DNA from: an uncultured Lachnospiraceae bacterium
GTDB lineage: Bacteria > Bacillota > Clostridia > Lachnospirales > Lachnospiraceae
Assembly: GCA_910579685.1 (NCBI GenBank)
Contig: CAJTVN010000015.1
Span: 42,913-106,912 of the forward strand
Direction: 5' to 3'
DNA: 64,000 bases
The position numbers were made by a program, and so were the translations under genes. How positions within the stretch are numbered: position 1 is the stretch's first letter; each line of letters begins with the position of its first letter. The notes under the pieces were generated by a model. The model was not told the DNA's origin. It saw only the letters and a list, made by a program, of their open reading frames with translations, and did no database searches. Of the stretch, positions 34,693 to 43,005 are shown one piece after another.

Positions 34693-36602
34693 CCTACCTT
34701 TACAAGATACCGGTTTCCCGCTTCCCCCGCCACCTGATACAGACAGCCAAAGTCAAAGCTTCCATCCCGGGTAAGGGCTTTCAGGCTTTCAACGCCTCCA
34801 TCCACTTCGTCCGCATACAGATAACCCGCATGGGCGTCCTCCAGCATGGCCAGGATCTCCTCCGGCCCCATCGTCCCGGCATCCACGTTTCCATACATCA
34901 CGGACACCGGAGACGCCTCAAAGCTGATATAGGTGTTGCGCACCCAGCTCACATCCGAAATATCCCGCAGGTACAGGACCCTGCCGATGCTTCCATACTC
35001 TCCTCCGCCCACCTGTTCCAGAAATTCCCCTGCCGCTTCATCCACAATATCCGCTCTCTCCTTAAGGCTTTGGGCAGTCATGCTCCGATAGCCGATCAGC
35101 CCCCGGTAAGCGCTCTGATAATCCGCCGTCAGAAATACGAATGCCAGACAGAGCAGAGGGCCGGCAGCATATTGCCTCTTCGGTTCTTTCGGCCATTTTT
35201 TGCCGTCCGCCATTCTTGCCCCGCCTTTTTCACCGCCCATGGCAAGGAAAGCGAACAGATAGAGGCTTCCTATGGTAAAAGGCGCCCCGTAGCGCTCTAT
35301 AGAGGATACCATGGCAAAGGGCTCCAGGTACTGCGTCTCCGCGGCAAAAATTGTGAGATGGCTGACCAGATTGATTCCGTAAAAGCAGATTCCGCTGATT
35401 CCCAGAAAGATTCCCAGAAACCAGGCCGGCTTTTTTTCTATCCTTCCCCGTTTGCAGAGAAGAAATACAAAAAGAAGAAGCAGCAGGTAAAGGGCAAGGG
35501 GACTCAAATCCACCGCCGGCGTACTCCACCTGTGAAGGGGGAAGCGGACAAAGGCCGTGACAAAGGCATCCACCAGCTCCTTTTTAACCTCCGGTATGTT
35601 TATGCTTCCCGCCGCCATGTGAAGAGCCGTCCCTGTCAGTTTTGCCACCCGCCGCCGCATCAGGCAGAACAGCAGCCAGGAGCATTCCGTCAGCACGGGC
35701 AGAATCGTCTGCGCCAGAAGATACCAGCGCTCCCGCCCAGTCCTCTCCCGCCTCTTAAGCACAAGAAAATGATAACCGAACGCAAAGGCAAGCGCAAATG
35801 CCGCCCACAGGGGCGCAATATTTTTACACAGCACGAGAACCATCAAATACAGCGTCTGTCTTATGCATGCAAAAGGCCTGCTGCAGGTCCGGTCAACCAC
35901 GGATGCCAGGAAAGCCCCGTAGATAACCGCCATGGTCAGATCCGCACAGCACCCGTCGTATCCAAACACCTCCACGCAGGAGGGGAACAGCCAGAGGGCG
36001 GCGCCGGTCAAAATCATCAGCAGGACCTTTCTCCTTTTTACGAATTTGAGCAGCGGAACCAAAAACGCCAGATTCATAAAATAATATCCGGCAAACATCA
36101 GTCCCTCCCGAAATTCGGACGGATGGAAATGGGCAAACCACCACTTCATCATCTGTGTTCCCGGCGGGTAATCGCCGAACTCCGGCGCCACGTTCTGGTA
36201 TTTCTGTGCAAAACCGTTCAGGTAAAAGATGGATTTTACGTCAGCCGCCCAGAAATTGTAGTCGTCCCACCAGGTAACCGTCTTTGCGGATGTCAGAAGC
36301 ACGGCCGCAGTCAGAAGGACAATGGCGGTCACGCTGCCCGGCTTTTTCAGTTCCGCCGCACAGGCTCTCAGGATCCCGTCCCTCTCCTGCCTCGGCTTTC
36401 GAAAAAAAAGAAACAGGGCGACAAAGCAGCCAAGGACAGACAGTATGTCCAGCCAGGCAAGCCCGTTTACAAAACAAAGCCCGTACAGCGCAAGCACCAG
36501 GATACAGACACCGCAAGGAATCACGTCCACCAGCTCTTCCTTTGTCCTGTATGAAATTCCCATAAGCAGGGCGGCAAACAACGCCACATGAAAAAAAATC
36601 AT
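34689..36602 (-). CDS. Polytopic membrane glycosyltransferase-like protein (GT-C fold candidate)
   Basis: A 637-residue integral membrane protein with about twelve hydrophobic segments. Early in the sequence SAKTVTWWDDYNFWAADVKSIF follows the second or third helix; an acidic DD pair in the first large outer loop is the hallmark of GT-C lipid-phosphate-sugar transferases. The C-terminal soluble part (residues about 505-637) ends in a small alpha/beta region. With the GT2-GtrA gene it overlaps by four bases, it likely transfers a sugar from a polyprenyl-phosphate carrier to an outer-surface polymer. Assignment is from topology and context, not from a clear family match. Confidence 0.6.
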   Translation of the reverse strand: MIFFHVALFAALLMGISYRTKEELVDVIPCGVCILVLALYGLCFVNGLAWLDILSVLGCFVALFLFFRKPRQERDGILRACAAELKKPGSVTAIVLLTAAVLLTSAKTVTWWDDYNFWAADVKSIFYLNGFAQKYQNVAPEFGDYPPGTQMMKWWFAHFHPSEFREGLMFAGYYFMNLAFLVPLLKFVKRRKVLLMILTGAALWLFPSCVEVFGYDGCCADLTMAVIYGAFLASVVDRTCSRPFACIRQTLYLMVLVLCKNIAPLWAAFALAFAFGYHFLVLKRRERTGRERWYLLAQTILPVLTECSWLLFCLMRRRVAKLTGTALHMAAGSINIPEVKKELVDAFVTAFVRFPLHRWSTPAVDLSPLALYLLLLLFVFLLCKRGRIEKKPAWFLGIFLGISGICFYGINLVSHLTIFAAETQYLEPFAMVSSIERYGAPFTIGSLYLFAFLAMGGEKGGARMADGKKWPKEPKRQYAAGPLLCLAFVFLTADYQSAYRGLIGYRSMTAQSLKERADIVDEAAGEFLEQVGGGEYGSIGRVLYLRDISDVSWVRNTYISFEASPVSVMYGNVDAGTMGPEEILAMLEDAHAGYLYADEVDGGVESLKALTRDGSFDFGCLYQVAGEAGNRYLVKVG

Positions 36603-36626
36603 CTTATCTCCCTGACCGCTTCACTG

Positions 36627-36657
36627 AAAAAGATGTGCGGCGCACCGCACATCTTTT
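36627..36657. terminator. Bidirectional terminator between hpf and the GT-C-like gene
   Basis: AAAAGATGTGCGG pairs perfectly with its complement at 36645-36657 around a four-base loop; A- and T-runs flank both sides. It lies after the hpf stop on the minus strand. Confidence 0.85.
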
Positions 36658-36678
36658 GCTGCGATCATAATTCCTGTT

Positions 36679-37206
36679 TTAATATTCCGGCTCGATCAAA
36701 CCGTAGGTATTTCCTTTTCGCTTATAAACCACATTCACCTGGTCTGTCTCCGCATTGCAGAACACATAGAAGCTGTGTCCGAGCAGCTCCATCTGGATGC
36801 ACGCATCCTCCGGATACATCGGCTTGATATCGAATTTCTTGGTACGGATTATCTGAATCTCCTCATCATCCATATATTCCTTTTCGATAAAGTCCTTTTT
36901 GAAAAAGCTTGCCGACTGCTTCTGGGCGATTATCTTGTTCTTATATTTCTTTAACTGCCTTTCGATCACTTCCTCTACCAGATCAATGGAAACATACATG
37001 TCGTTACTAACCTGCTCAGAACGGATGATATTTCCCTTAACCGGAATCGTTACTTCTATCTTCTGTCGTTCCTTTTCCACGCTCAAGGTAACATGCACTT
37101 CCGTCTCGGGGTTAAAGTATCTTTCCAACTTGCCGATTTTCTCCTCCACCGCACTGTGGAGCCCCGGTGTAACTTCAATGTTCTTGCCTACAATGATAAA
37201 CTTCAT
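36679..37206 (-). CDS. hpf: Ribosome hibernation promoting factor, long form
   Basis: A 175-residue long HPF from the ATG at 37206 (AAAGG nine bases upstream; ATG 37215 is too close to the site). The N-terminal domain MKFIIVGKNIEVTPGLHSAVEEKIGKLERYF binds the 30S decoding region. The C-terminal domain with IIRTKKFDIKPMYPEDACIQMELLGHSFYVFCN is the dimerisation domain that pairs ribosomes into 100S particles in stationary phase. It has its own promoter and terminator, so it is a single-gene unit. Confidence 0.93.
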   Translation of the reverse strand: MKFIIVGKNIEVTPGLHSAVEEKIGKLERYFNPETEVHVTLSVEKERQKIEVTIPVKGNIIRSEQVSNDMYVSIDLVEEVIERQLKKYKNKIIAQKQSASFFKKDFIEKEYMDDEEIQIIRTKKFDIKPMYPEDACIQMELLGHSFYVFCNAETDQVNVVYKRKGNTYGLIEPEY

Positions 37207-37240
37207 ACTCATCATCCTTTCTATGGATTATTATGGAATT

Positions 37241-37270
37241 AGTATACCACATCTGCCTGTCTTTTTTCAA
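37241..37270 (-). promoter_or_regulatory. Promoter of hpf
   Basis: On the minus strand TTGAAA (37270-37265) and TATACT (37246-37241) are spaced by 18 bases, about 30 bases before the start codon. Confidence 0.7.
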
Positions 37271-37439
37271 CAAATCAATGCGTTACTTTTAAAATGCCTG
37301 TAATTTTCAGTTACGATTCTCAGGTGGCTGTGAATCGTAACAATTTTGGCACAATTTATTTTTCTCTCTTATCCGACTCTTTTCTCCAAATTTTTCCGGT
37401 TTATCAGAACTTCACAAAACGCCTGTTCCATGTACATTT

Positions 37440-37510
37440 CGTGGATAATGTGGATAACTTCGTGTATAAATCAAAAATAGCTGTTTTAGGGCTTTCCTGT
37501 ATGTGGATAA
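37440..37510 (-). promoter_or_regulatory. Cluster of four DnaA-box-like sites
   Basis: Read on the minus strand: TTATCCACG (37448-37440), TTATCCACA (37457-37449), TTATACACG (37469-37461) and TTATCCACA (37510-37502). Two match the DnaA consensus TTATNCACA exactly and two have one mismatch; all share one orientation and the first two abut. No dnaA or dnaN gene is in the window, so this is not evidently oriC. The surrounding 37.27-37.64 kb stretch has no gene. Confidence 0.6.
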
Positions 37511-37636
37511 CTTTATCATGCCTTTCCCTCCCCCTCGCCCTTTTGTGTGAATTACGAGAAATGGTTTGTGAATCTTGTACAACCTCTCTTTTGTCAACCG
37601 TTTCTTCCGAAAAAAAAGAAGTCAGACAGTTTCTTC

Positions 37637-37665
37637 CTAAACATTCATGCGCCGCTTTGCGGCGC
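37637..37665. repeat. Dispersed repeat with GCGCCGC hairpin, copy 1
   Basis: Positions 37649-37665 form GCGCCGC-TTT-GCGGCGC. With the preceding CTAAACATTCATG this matches the reverse complement of 48880-48908. The same pair of loci also shares GGAGCAATCGGCTTTCATG (complement of the region near 37710-37728), so one mobile or REP-like element is present twice. Confidence 0.8.
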
Positions 37666-37670
37666 TTCGC

Positions 37671-38002
37671 CACGCCCATCCCCATGGCCGCTGTCCGGGG
37701 CTCCACCACACATGAAAGCCGATTGCTCCTGCAATCGCCCCGGTATTCGTATTCCGGGCTGTCGCCCTGCATACTCATACCGCCTTGCCCGTCCAATGTC
37801 CATGTGCCTGTACGTGTAAACACGCCCATCCCCATGGCCGCTGTCCGGCGCTCCACCACACATGAAAGCCGATTGCTCCTGCAATCGCCCCGGTATTCGT
37901 ATTCCGGGCTGTCGCCCTGCATACTCATACCGCCTTGCCCGTCCAATGTCCATGTGCCTGTACGTGTAAACACGCCCATCCCCATGGCCGCTGTCCGGGG
38001 CT
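37671..38002. repeat. 150-bp tandem repeat, 2.2 copies
   Basis: Units at 37671-37820 and 37821-37970 are almost identical (one visible change near 37709/37859), followed by 32 bases of a third. Each unit contains hairpins CGATTGC-AGGA-GCAATCG and CCCGG-N10-CCGGG when read on the minus strand. The period of 150 is a multiple of three and several frames stay open through it, which creates repeat-coding frames on both strands; none has a ribosome site or a convincing protein, so they are not called as genes. Confidence 0.9.
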
Positions 38003-38010
38003 TTCATAGT

Positions 38011-38054
38011 AAAAAACGGATTCCGGAAAAGCGCTCTGCCTCTCCGGAATCCGT
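38011..38054 (-). terminator. Terminator of the NlpC/P60 gene
   Basis: ACGGATTCCGGA (38016-38027) pairs with TCCGGAATCCGT (38043-38054); on the minus strand the stem ends in a six-base T-run. It lies 32 bases after the stop codon. Confidence 0.88.
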
Positions 38055-38085
38055 GTTCCTTTATTGTCTCACTTCCTGATTTCGC

Positions 38086-39450
38086 TTAGAAAATTCTCCT
38101 GATCGAAAGAATGGAACGATAGCTTGCGTTGGAAATAATTATACCGGTCTTGGACGTGGACGCATGCACGATCTGGCCGCCGCCGATGTAAATTCCCACA
38201 TGGCCTGAATAGCAGACGATATCGCCGGGCTGCGCATTCTCCAGTCCGCCCACCGACGCTCCCACGCTTCTGTCCGCAGCGGAAGAGTGAGGCAGGCTCA
38301 CGCCAAAGTTTGAATACACGCTCATCACAAATCCGGAGCAGTCCGCACCGTTGGTTAAGGAAGTACCGCCGTATACATAAGGATTTCCCACAAACTGGCA
38401 GGCAAAATCCGCCACGGATCTGCCAAGCTCGCTGCCGCTTCCCGAAATTACGGGAGGCGTAATCACCTGGCTGCCTGCGGAGGACTTGGAAGACTTTCCT
38501 GCCTTCTTCACCGCCGCTTCCTGGGCCGCTCTTCTCTCCGCTTCCTCTTTGGCAAGCCTTGCTTCCTCTTCCGCTTTGGATTCCGCCTTGACAAACTCGG
38601 TGGAAAGAGTCACGTAATCCATGGAGACATAGCCCTTACCTTCCTCGATATCCACCTTGAGCCATCCATCCAGCTCTTCATTGACCAGAAGCTGATCCTC
38701 AATGGGCACCATGCCAATCACGGAGGAATCCGTGGAGGGCTCCTCTCTCACATAGAGCGTGGTCGTATTTACCGTGGCAATCCTGGTTCCCACATCCTTT
38801 GCCAGAGATACCGCATCCTCGCCGGTCACACAGTACTCGCCTTTCACATAGCCCGTCACATTGCCCGACCGGATCTTATACCAGCCGTTTTCCTCTTCCA
38901 CAAACTCGCCGACGGACTTATCGTAAAGCTTGCCCAGAATATCACCGTCTTCACTGGGGATACTTCTGACATTCACATAATCGTTTACCTTGGCGATCAC
39001 CAGAGACTTAAATCCCTCTTCCTCTTTCTTTGCCGCCAGCTCTCTCTCCTTCTGGGGAACGGTCTTATCCATGGAAGCGATTGCCGTTTCCTCAATCACC
39101 CTGTCTTTCGGGATCGCCACGATCTCGAGCCCCTCTACCGGGCTAAGCGGCGTATCCTCCTCGGTAATCTCCTTCTGTCCGGATTCATCCGTATCAGCCA
39201 ACGCATCCGCATTTGCTTCATCCGCCGAAGTATCATCTGCTGCAGTATCCACGGCTGCGTCCCCGGCAGTGTCTGCCGTATCCTCCTGTGTCAGACTCTT
39301 AACGCTTGTGGCATCTGAAGAGAGGAAAAAATCAATTCCCGCAGAGGGAAGACCCGTCTTTTCGATGGCAAAGCTTTCTATGTTCATATTGGAAAACAAA
39401 AGCGCAGACGACAAAACGCATGCTGCTACTCTCAAGCTCCTGTTCTGCAT
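38086..39450 (-). CDS. Secreted SH3-domain NlpC/P60 peptidoglycan hydrolase
   Basis: A 454-residue exported cell-wall enzyme. The first 28 residues form a signal peptide (LRVAACVLSSALLFSNMNIESFA). An acidic Ala/Asp-rich spacer follows (about 45-95). Two bacterial SH3 domains lie near 150-210 (DYVNVRSIPSEDGDILGKLY) and 215-280 (TTLYVREEPSTDSSVIGMV), then an Ala/Glu helix (EEEARLAKEEAERRAAQE). The C-terminal NlpC/P60 domain has the catalytic Cys in GADCSGFVMSV and the His in GHVGIYIGGG. It hydrolyses D-Glu-diaminopimelate peptide bonds in the wall. AGGAGG precedes the ATG. Confidence 0.92.
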   Translation of the reverse strand: MQNRSLRVAACVLSSALLFSNMNIESFAIEKTGLPSAGIDFFLSSDATSVKSLTQEDTADTAGDAAVDTAADDTSADEANADALADTDESGQKEITEEDTPLSPVEGLEIVAIPKDRVIEETAIASMDKTVPQKERELAAKKEEEGFKSLVIAKVNDYVNVRSIPSEDGDILGKLYDKSVGEFVEEENGWYKIRSGNVTGYVKGEYCVTGEDAVSLAKDVGTRIATVNTTTLYVREEPSTDSSVIGMVPIEDQLLVNEELDGWLKVDIEEGKGYVSMDYVTLSTEFVKAESKAEEEARLAKEEAERRAAQEAAVKKAGKSSKSSAGSQVITPPVISGSGSELGRSVADFACQFVGNPYVYGGTSLTNGADCSGFVMSVYSNFGVSLPHSSAADRSVGASVGGLENAQPGDIVCYSGHVGIYIGGGQIVHASTSKTGIIISNASYRSILSIRRIF

Positions 39451-39465
39451 AACTTCCTCCTAATC

Positions 39466-39484
39466 ATTTGTAATTATTACAAAT
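39466..39484. promoter_or_regulatory. Palindrome in the leader of the NlpC/P60 gene
   Basis: ATTTGTAAT, one central base and ATTACAAAT form a perfect 9-bp inverted repeat between the promoter and the ribosome site; a possible operator. Confidence 0.4.
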
Positions 39485-39502
39485 TTGTTACATCCGTTAA
39501 TA

Positions 39503-39531
39503 AATATATCACTTTTCTTAATACCTGTCAA
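39503..39531 (-). promoter_or_regulatory. Promoter of the NlpC/P60 gene
   Basis: On the minus strand TTGACA (39531-39526) and TATATT (39508-39503) are spaced by 17 bases, a near-consensus sigma-A promoter. Confidence 0.8.
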
Positions 39532-39571
39532 CAGATGGAAGAAATTGGTACAGTCAGGGAGCCGTACAAAT

Positions 39572-40558
39572 TTATTGGGATTCTATTTTCATTTTTAGTA
39601 AATATTCCTGAACAGAGGTTATGGCGTTTGCACCGTCCGCAGCCGCCGTGATAATCTGCCGCAGCTTTTTGGTTCGGATATCTCCCGCCACAAAAAGGCC
39701 CGCAAGCGAGCTTGCGCCGTCCTCCCCCGCAATCACATATCCTCTCCCGTCACAGTCTGCAAGGCCGCTGACAAGCCCGCTGTCAGGGATAATTCCCACC
39801 GCGACAAACACGCCGTCCACTTCGAGCCTTTCTTTCTTCCCTGTCTTTACATTTTTAAGCCAGAGCGCCTGCACGCTCTCCCCGCCCTCGATCTCCCGGG
39901 CCACCGTATCCCATAGGATCTCCACATTTGGCAGGGCCATTACCTGATCCTGAAGGATCTTAGCCGCCCGCAGCTCATCCCTTCTGTGGATCAGATAGAC
40001 CTTTTCGCAGGCTCTTGCAAGGAAAATGGCGTCTTCCACCGCCACGTCTCCGCCGCCGATCACCGCCGTGGTCTTCCCCCGGAAAAAAGCGCCGTCACAG
40101 GTAGCGCAATAAGAAACCCCTCTTCCCGCAAAGGCCTCCTCTCCCGGTATATTCAGCTTTGCGTGGCTGGCACCCATTGCCGCAACCACGGCTTTGGCGC
40201 AAAGCACTCCGGCATCCGTCTCCACCAGGAAGCGGTCTTCCGCCCCACCGCACGCTTCCTCCACGGAAGCCGCGCGAAGCTCCCCCCTCTCTGTGCAGGA
40301 CGTTCGGATTTCCAGGACATTGGCAGTCATAAACTCACATCCGAGCTTATCGGCGTGTTCCCTGAATTTCATTCCCATATCAAAGCCATTGCTTCCCGGA
40401 AGTCCCGGATAATTATCCACCTCGTAGGTATTTAAGATCTGCCCCCCGCTCATGGGGCTCCTCTCTATGGTAACTGCGCTAAGCCCTGCCCTCCTGGCAT
40501 AAATCGCCGCACAAAGACCTGCCGGTCCCGAGCCGATAATCACAACATCCAACATCAC
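39572..40558 (-). CDS. trxB: Thioredoxin-disulfide reductase
   Basis: A 328-residue low-molecular-weight thioredoxin reductase. The FAD site is VVIIGSGPAGLCAAIYARRAG, the redox pair is Cys151/Cys154 in SYCATCDGAFF, the NADPH site is VIGGGDVAVEDAIFLAR, and the second FAD contact is LFVAGDIRTKKLRQIITAAADGANAI. It reduces thioredoxin with NADPH. It shares direction with the SDR and metF genes upstream; the 28-base gap suggests one transcript with the SDR. Confidence 0.93.
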   Translation of the reverse strand: MMLDVVIIGSGPAGLCAAIYARRAGLSAVTIERSPMSGGQILNTYEVDNYPGLPGSNGFDMGMKFREHADKLGCEFMTANVLEIRTSCTERGELRAASVEEACGGAEDRFLVETDAGVLCAKAVVAAMGASHAKLNIPGEEAFAGRGVSYCATCDGAFFRGKTTAVIGGGDVAVEDAIFLARACEKVYLIHRRDELRAAKILQDQVMALPNVEILWDTVAREIEGGESVQALWLKNVKTGKKERLEVDGVFVAVGIIPDSGLVSGLADCDGRGYVIAGEDGASSLAGLFVAGDIRTKKLRQIITAAADGANAITSVQEYLLKMKIESQ

Positions 40559-40586
40559 AATCTCTTCCTTTCCTTAAATTTTCCCT

Positions 40587-41306
40587 TCATATCCATCCTC
40601 CGTCCATGGTAACGACCTGCCCCGTAAAATAATCCGGCATGTGCAGGATCTGGCCCACAAGCCGTGCCGCCTCTGCGGCCGTTCCCATACGGTCCGCAGG
40701 AATCTCCTCCACAAGCGCCGCCCTCTCCTCCTGAGAAAAGCATCGGTTCATCTGCGTGTCGATCACCCCGAAGGCCGCCGCATTTACCTGGATATTGCTG
40801 GGGGCAAGCTCCTTCGCAAGCGCCCTCGTGAAACTGTTCACCCCGCCCTTGGAGGCGCTGTAGGCCACTTCCATGGAGGCACCCACAGCCCCCCACACGG
40901 AAGATATGTTGACGATCTTTCCCTCTTTGCGCCGTACCATACCGGGAAGCACTCCTCTGCAGGTATAAAAAAGAGAGCTGAGATTTGTATCTAGAACTTC
41001 CCGCCACTTTTCCACGGACATATCCGTAAGAAGCCCCACATAAGAAACAGCGGCATTGTTGACCAGGACATCCACATTGCCGATCTGGCCAAGCATGGCA
41101 TCCACCTGTTCGGGATCCGACGCATCGCACAGAATAGCTTCACAGCAGACCCCATAGTCTCCCCGCAGCTGCCCCGCCTGCCGCTCAAGGCTTTCTTTTG
41201 AGTTTTTACAGGTTATCACAAGATCATACCCTTCCTTCGCAAGCATATCTGCGATGGCCGCCCCGATCCCTCTCGACGCTCCCGTAATAAGCGCTTTTTT
41301 CCTCAT
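40587..41306 (-). CDS. SDR oxidoreductase (FabG/YmfI-like)
   Basis: A 239-residue short-chain dehydrogenase: ALITGASRGIGAAIA (NAD(P) site), VLVNNAAVSYVG, and the catalytic Ser-Tyr-Lys in NISSVWGAVGASMEVAYSASKGG. The NISSVWG...YSASKGG...KELAPSNIQVNA pattern resembles Bacillus YmfI, the EF-P 5-aminopentanone reductase, more than classical FabG. FabG-type ketoacyl-ACP reductase remains possible because no fatty-acid genes or efp are next to it to decide. Followed by trxB. Confidence 0.75.
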   Translation of the reverse strand: MRKKALITGASRGIGAAIADMLAKEGYDLVITCKNSKESLERQAGQLRGDYGVCCEAILCDASDPEQVDAMLGQIGNVDVLVNNAAVSYVGLLTDMSVEKWREVLDTNLSSLFYTCRGVLPGMVRRKEGKIVNISSVWGAVGASMEVAYSASKGGVNSFTRALAKELAPSNIQVNAAAFGVIDTQMNRCFSQEERAALVEEIPADRMGTAAEAARLVGQILHMPDYFTGQVVTMDGGWI

Positions 41307-41345
41307 AGAGTCCTCCCGCCGGGATTCTTTCCCGTCTCTATTGCG

Positions 41346-42218
41346 TCAAATCAGATTTTTGATTCCCTCACAGATTCTCTTTGCGATCGCAGGTCTGTTC
41401 ATAGTATAAATATGAATTCCATCCACATCATGTGCAATCAGATCCACAATCTGATTGATGGCGTATGCGATTCCCGCATCTAAAAGCGCCTCTTTCTTGT
41501 TCTCATACTTGCGGAGTATCCGCTCGAATTTGGAGGGAAGGCTGGCTCCGCACATATGTACCATCCTCTCGATCTGCGCCCTGTTTGTCACGGGCATCAC
41601 GCCGGCTTCCACGGGCACGTTAATGCCCGCTATCCTGGTCTTCTCGTAAAAGGCGTAAAATTTTTCGTTGTCAAAAAACAGCTGGGAAACCAGATGCTCC
41701 GCTCCCGCATCCACCTTCTTTTTCAGATTTCGGATATCCGTCACCGCATCGGGAGCCTCCAGATGCTTCTCAGGATAGCAGCCGCCGCTGACGCAGAAAT
41801 CCCCCGCCGCCTTCACAAATTCCACAAGCTCGCTGGCGTACCTGAAATCATGCTTCATGGGAACATTGGGATTCACGTCCCCCCGAAGGGCCAGCACGTT
41901 GTCAATTCCCGCCTCCTGCAGCTGGTCCAAAAGCCTTCTGATCTCCTCCCTGTCATACTGCAGGCAGGTCAGATGCACAATGGGCGTGGTTCCGTATTCA
42001 TTTTTGATCTTTTTTGCAATTTCGATGGTCTTATTGTCCACCGTGCTGCCGCCCGCCCCGAAGGTGACGCTGATAAAATCCGGTTTAAGCGCACACAAAA
42101 GGCCCAGTGTCTCGTCAATGTTTTTGAGCGCCTCCTCCTTTTTGGGCGGAAAAATCTCAAAAGAGACCACCGGACGTCCCTCTCTCTTCTTTTGTTCAAA
42201 AATTTCCCCTATCTTCAT
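41346..42218 (-). CDS. metF: 5,10-methylenetetrahydrofolate reductase
   Basis: A 290-residue MTHFR. VVSFEIFPPKKEEAL with the catalytic Glu, FISVTFGAGGSTVDNKT, ALRGDVNP and HLVSQLFFDNEKFYAFYEK are the family signatures, and the length matches bacterial MetF without an accessory domain. It reduces methylene-THF to methyl-THF for methionine synthesis. No methionine synthase is in the window. A GGAG-containing site precedes the ATG. Confidence 0.93.
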   Translation of the reverse strand: MKIGEIFEQKKREGRPVVSFEIFPPKKEEALKNIDETLGLLCALKPDFISVTFGAGGSTVDNKTIEIAKKIKNEYGTTPIVHLTCLQYDREEIRRLLDQLQEAGIDNVLALRGDVNPNVPMKHDFRYASELVEFVKAAGDFCVSGGCYPEKHLEAPDAVTDIRNLKKKVDAGAEHLVSQLFFDNEKFYAFYEKTRIAGINVPVEAGVMPVTNRAQIERMVHMCGASLPSKFERILRKYENKKEALLDAGIAYAINQIVDLIAHDVDGIHIYTMNRPAIAKRICEGIKNLI

Positions 42219-42270
42219 TTTCTCCTTCTCCTTCCTCTGTATTCACCTGGTCTGCGCTCTGTCATAGAGG

Positions 42271-42298
42271 AAAGTACGGGCGAGCCTGCCCGTACTTT
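42271..42298. terminator. Terminator-like hairpin before metF
   Basis: AAAGTACGGGC (42271-42281) pairs with GCCCGTACTTT (42288-42298). On the minus strand it follows the small gene at 42329-42598 and precedes metF; the T-run is short there. Confidence 0.65.
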
Positions 42299-42328
42299 AT
42301 TATCCTTTATCTCTGTTTTATTCAGAGC

Positions 42329-42598
42329 CTATCCGATGCTTGGACCGCCAAAGAGACTGCTGATATCCTCGTCCGGCGGAACGGAATCCATAATCCGCTC
42401 TCTCTCCGCCTCAGTCTCGGCGTCCTTATATTTGAAAATCAGCTCTTCCTTCTCCGCCTCGGTCAGATGAGAATTCTCATAAGCGTTTTCGTTGTGAATC
42501 CTCTCGTCCATAAGGCCGATTGCTGCAATCCCTCCCGGCACGGTTCCCGTGGGTATCATACCGGCAGGCAGATAAGAATTTTGAAAATCCATCGTCAC
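42329..42598 (-). CDS. Small hypothetical protein
   Basis: An 89-residue protein with GGAGG upstream of its ATG region. The N-terminal half is Gly/Pro-rich (LPAGMIPTGTVPGGIAAIG); the C-terminal half is acidic and helical (HLTEAEKEELIFKYKDAETEAERERIMDSV) and ends in a flexible SSLFGGPSIG. No signal peptide, membrane helix or known motif was recognised. It has a terminator-like hairpin downstream and may be a single-gene unit. Confidence 0.6.
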   Translation of the reverse strand: MTMDFQNSYLPAGMIPTGTVPGGIAAIGLMDERIHNENAYENSHLTEAEKEELIFKYKDAETEAERERIMDSVPPDEDISSLFGGPSIG

Positions 42599-42733
42599 AC
42601 ACCTCCAAAAACAGTATGTGACCCTGCCGCAGATTTAATCTAGTAAATTTTTACACCTGTACAGTTGCGAATTTTGCGGGATGCGCTGCCGCAAATCGCA
42701 GCGACGGCCGTACAGTTGAAATTTTTTCAATTT

Positions 42734-42943
42734 TTATTCCTGCGGGGTTGTTGAGTCCCCTTCCTCCCCAAAGTCATACAGCTTCCCGGTTGCAAAGGGG
42801 CTTCCCACATCACATCTGCCGTGGTGATATGTCTTTTTCATATCTCCCTGCGGCCGCTCCCCGGAGGTCTCGATTTTCATGCGGCTGACCCCGTCCTGTG
42901 TCAGATGATCCAGCATTCTGATAATCTCGTCCACGTCGTTCAT
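42734..42943 (-). CDS. Small hypothetical protein
   Basis: A 69-residue protein from the ATG at 42943, with GGGAG seven bases upstream; a longer frame to 42961 lacks a ribosome site. The N-terminus MNDVDEIIRMLDHLTQDGVSRMKIE is helical then beta; the rest is short, charged and includes KKTYHHGRCDVGSPF. Small proteins of this shape occur in Lachnospiraceae near metF and CarB-type genes as far as can be judged, but no function is known. About 60 bases after the YitT-like gene. Confidence 0.55.
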   Translation of the reverse strand: MNDVDEIIRMLDHLTQDGVSRMKIETSGERPQGDMKKTYHHGRCDVGSPFATGKLYDFGEEGDSTTPQE

Positions 42944-43005
42944 AATCCGTCTCCCTTTCATCCCGCACGGCCCGTGCTTCCGCTCCGCCGGGGAATATGC
43001 CGCCC

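Noticed and set aside
34830..36554. 574-codon plus-strand frame opposite the GT-C-like gene
   Set aside because: Basic, low-order composition without motifs; a shadow of the membrane protein on the other strand.
37440..37510. Chromosomal replication origin
   Set aside because: No dnaA, dnaN, rpmH or gyrase genes nearby; a few boxes alone do not make oriC.
37671..38002. CRISPR array
   Set aside because: Units are 150 bp and contiguous without unique spacers, and no cas gene is present.
37294..38079. Repeat-containing frames on both strands through the 150-bp array
   Set aside because: Open only because the period is a multiple of three; no ribosome site, no signal sequence and no convincing protein on either strand.
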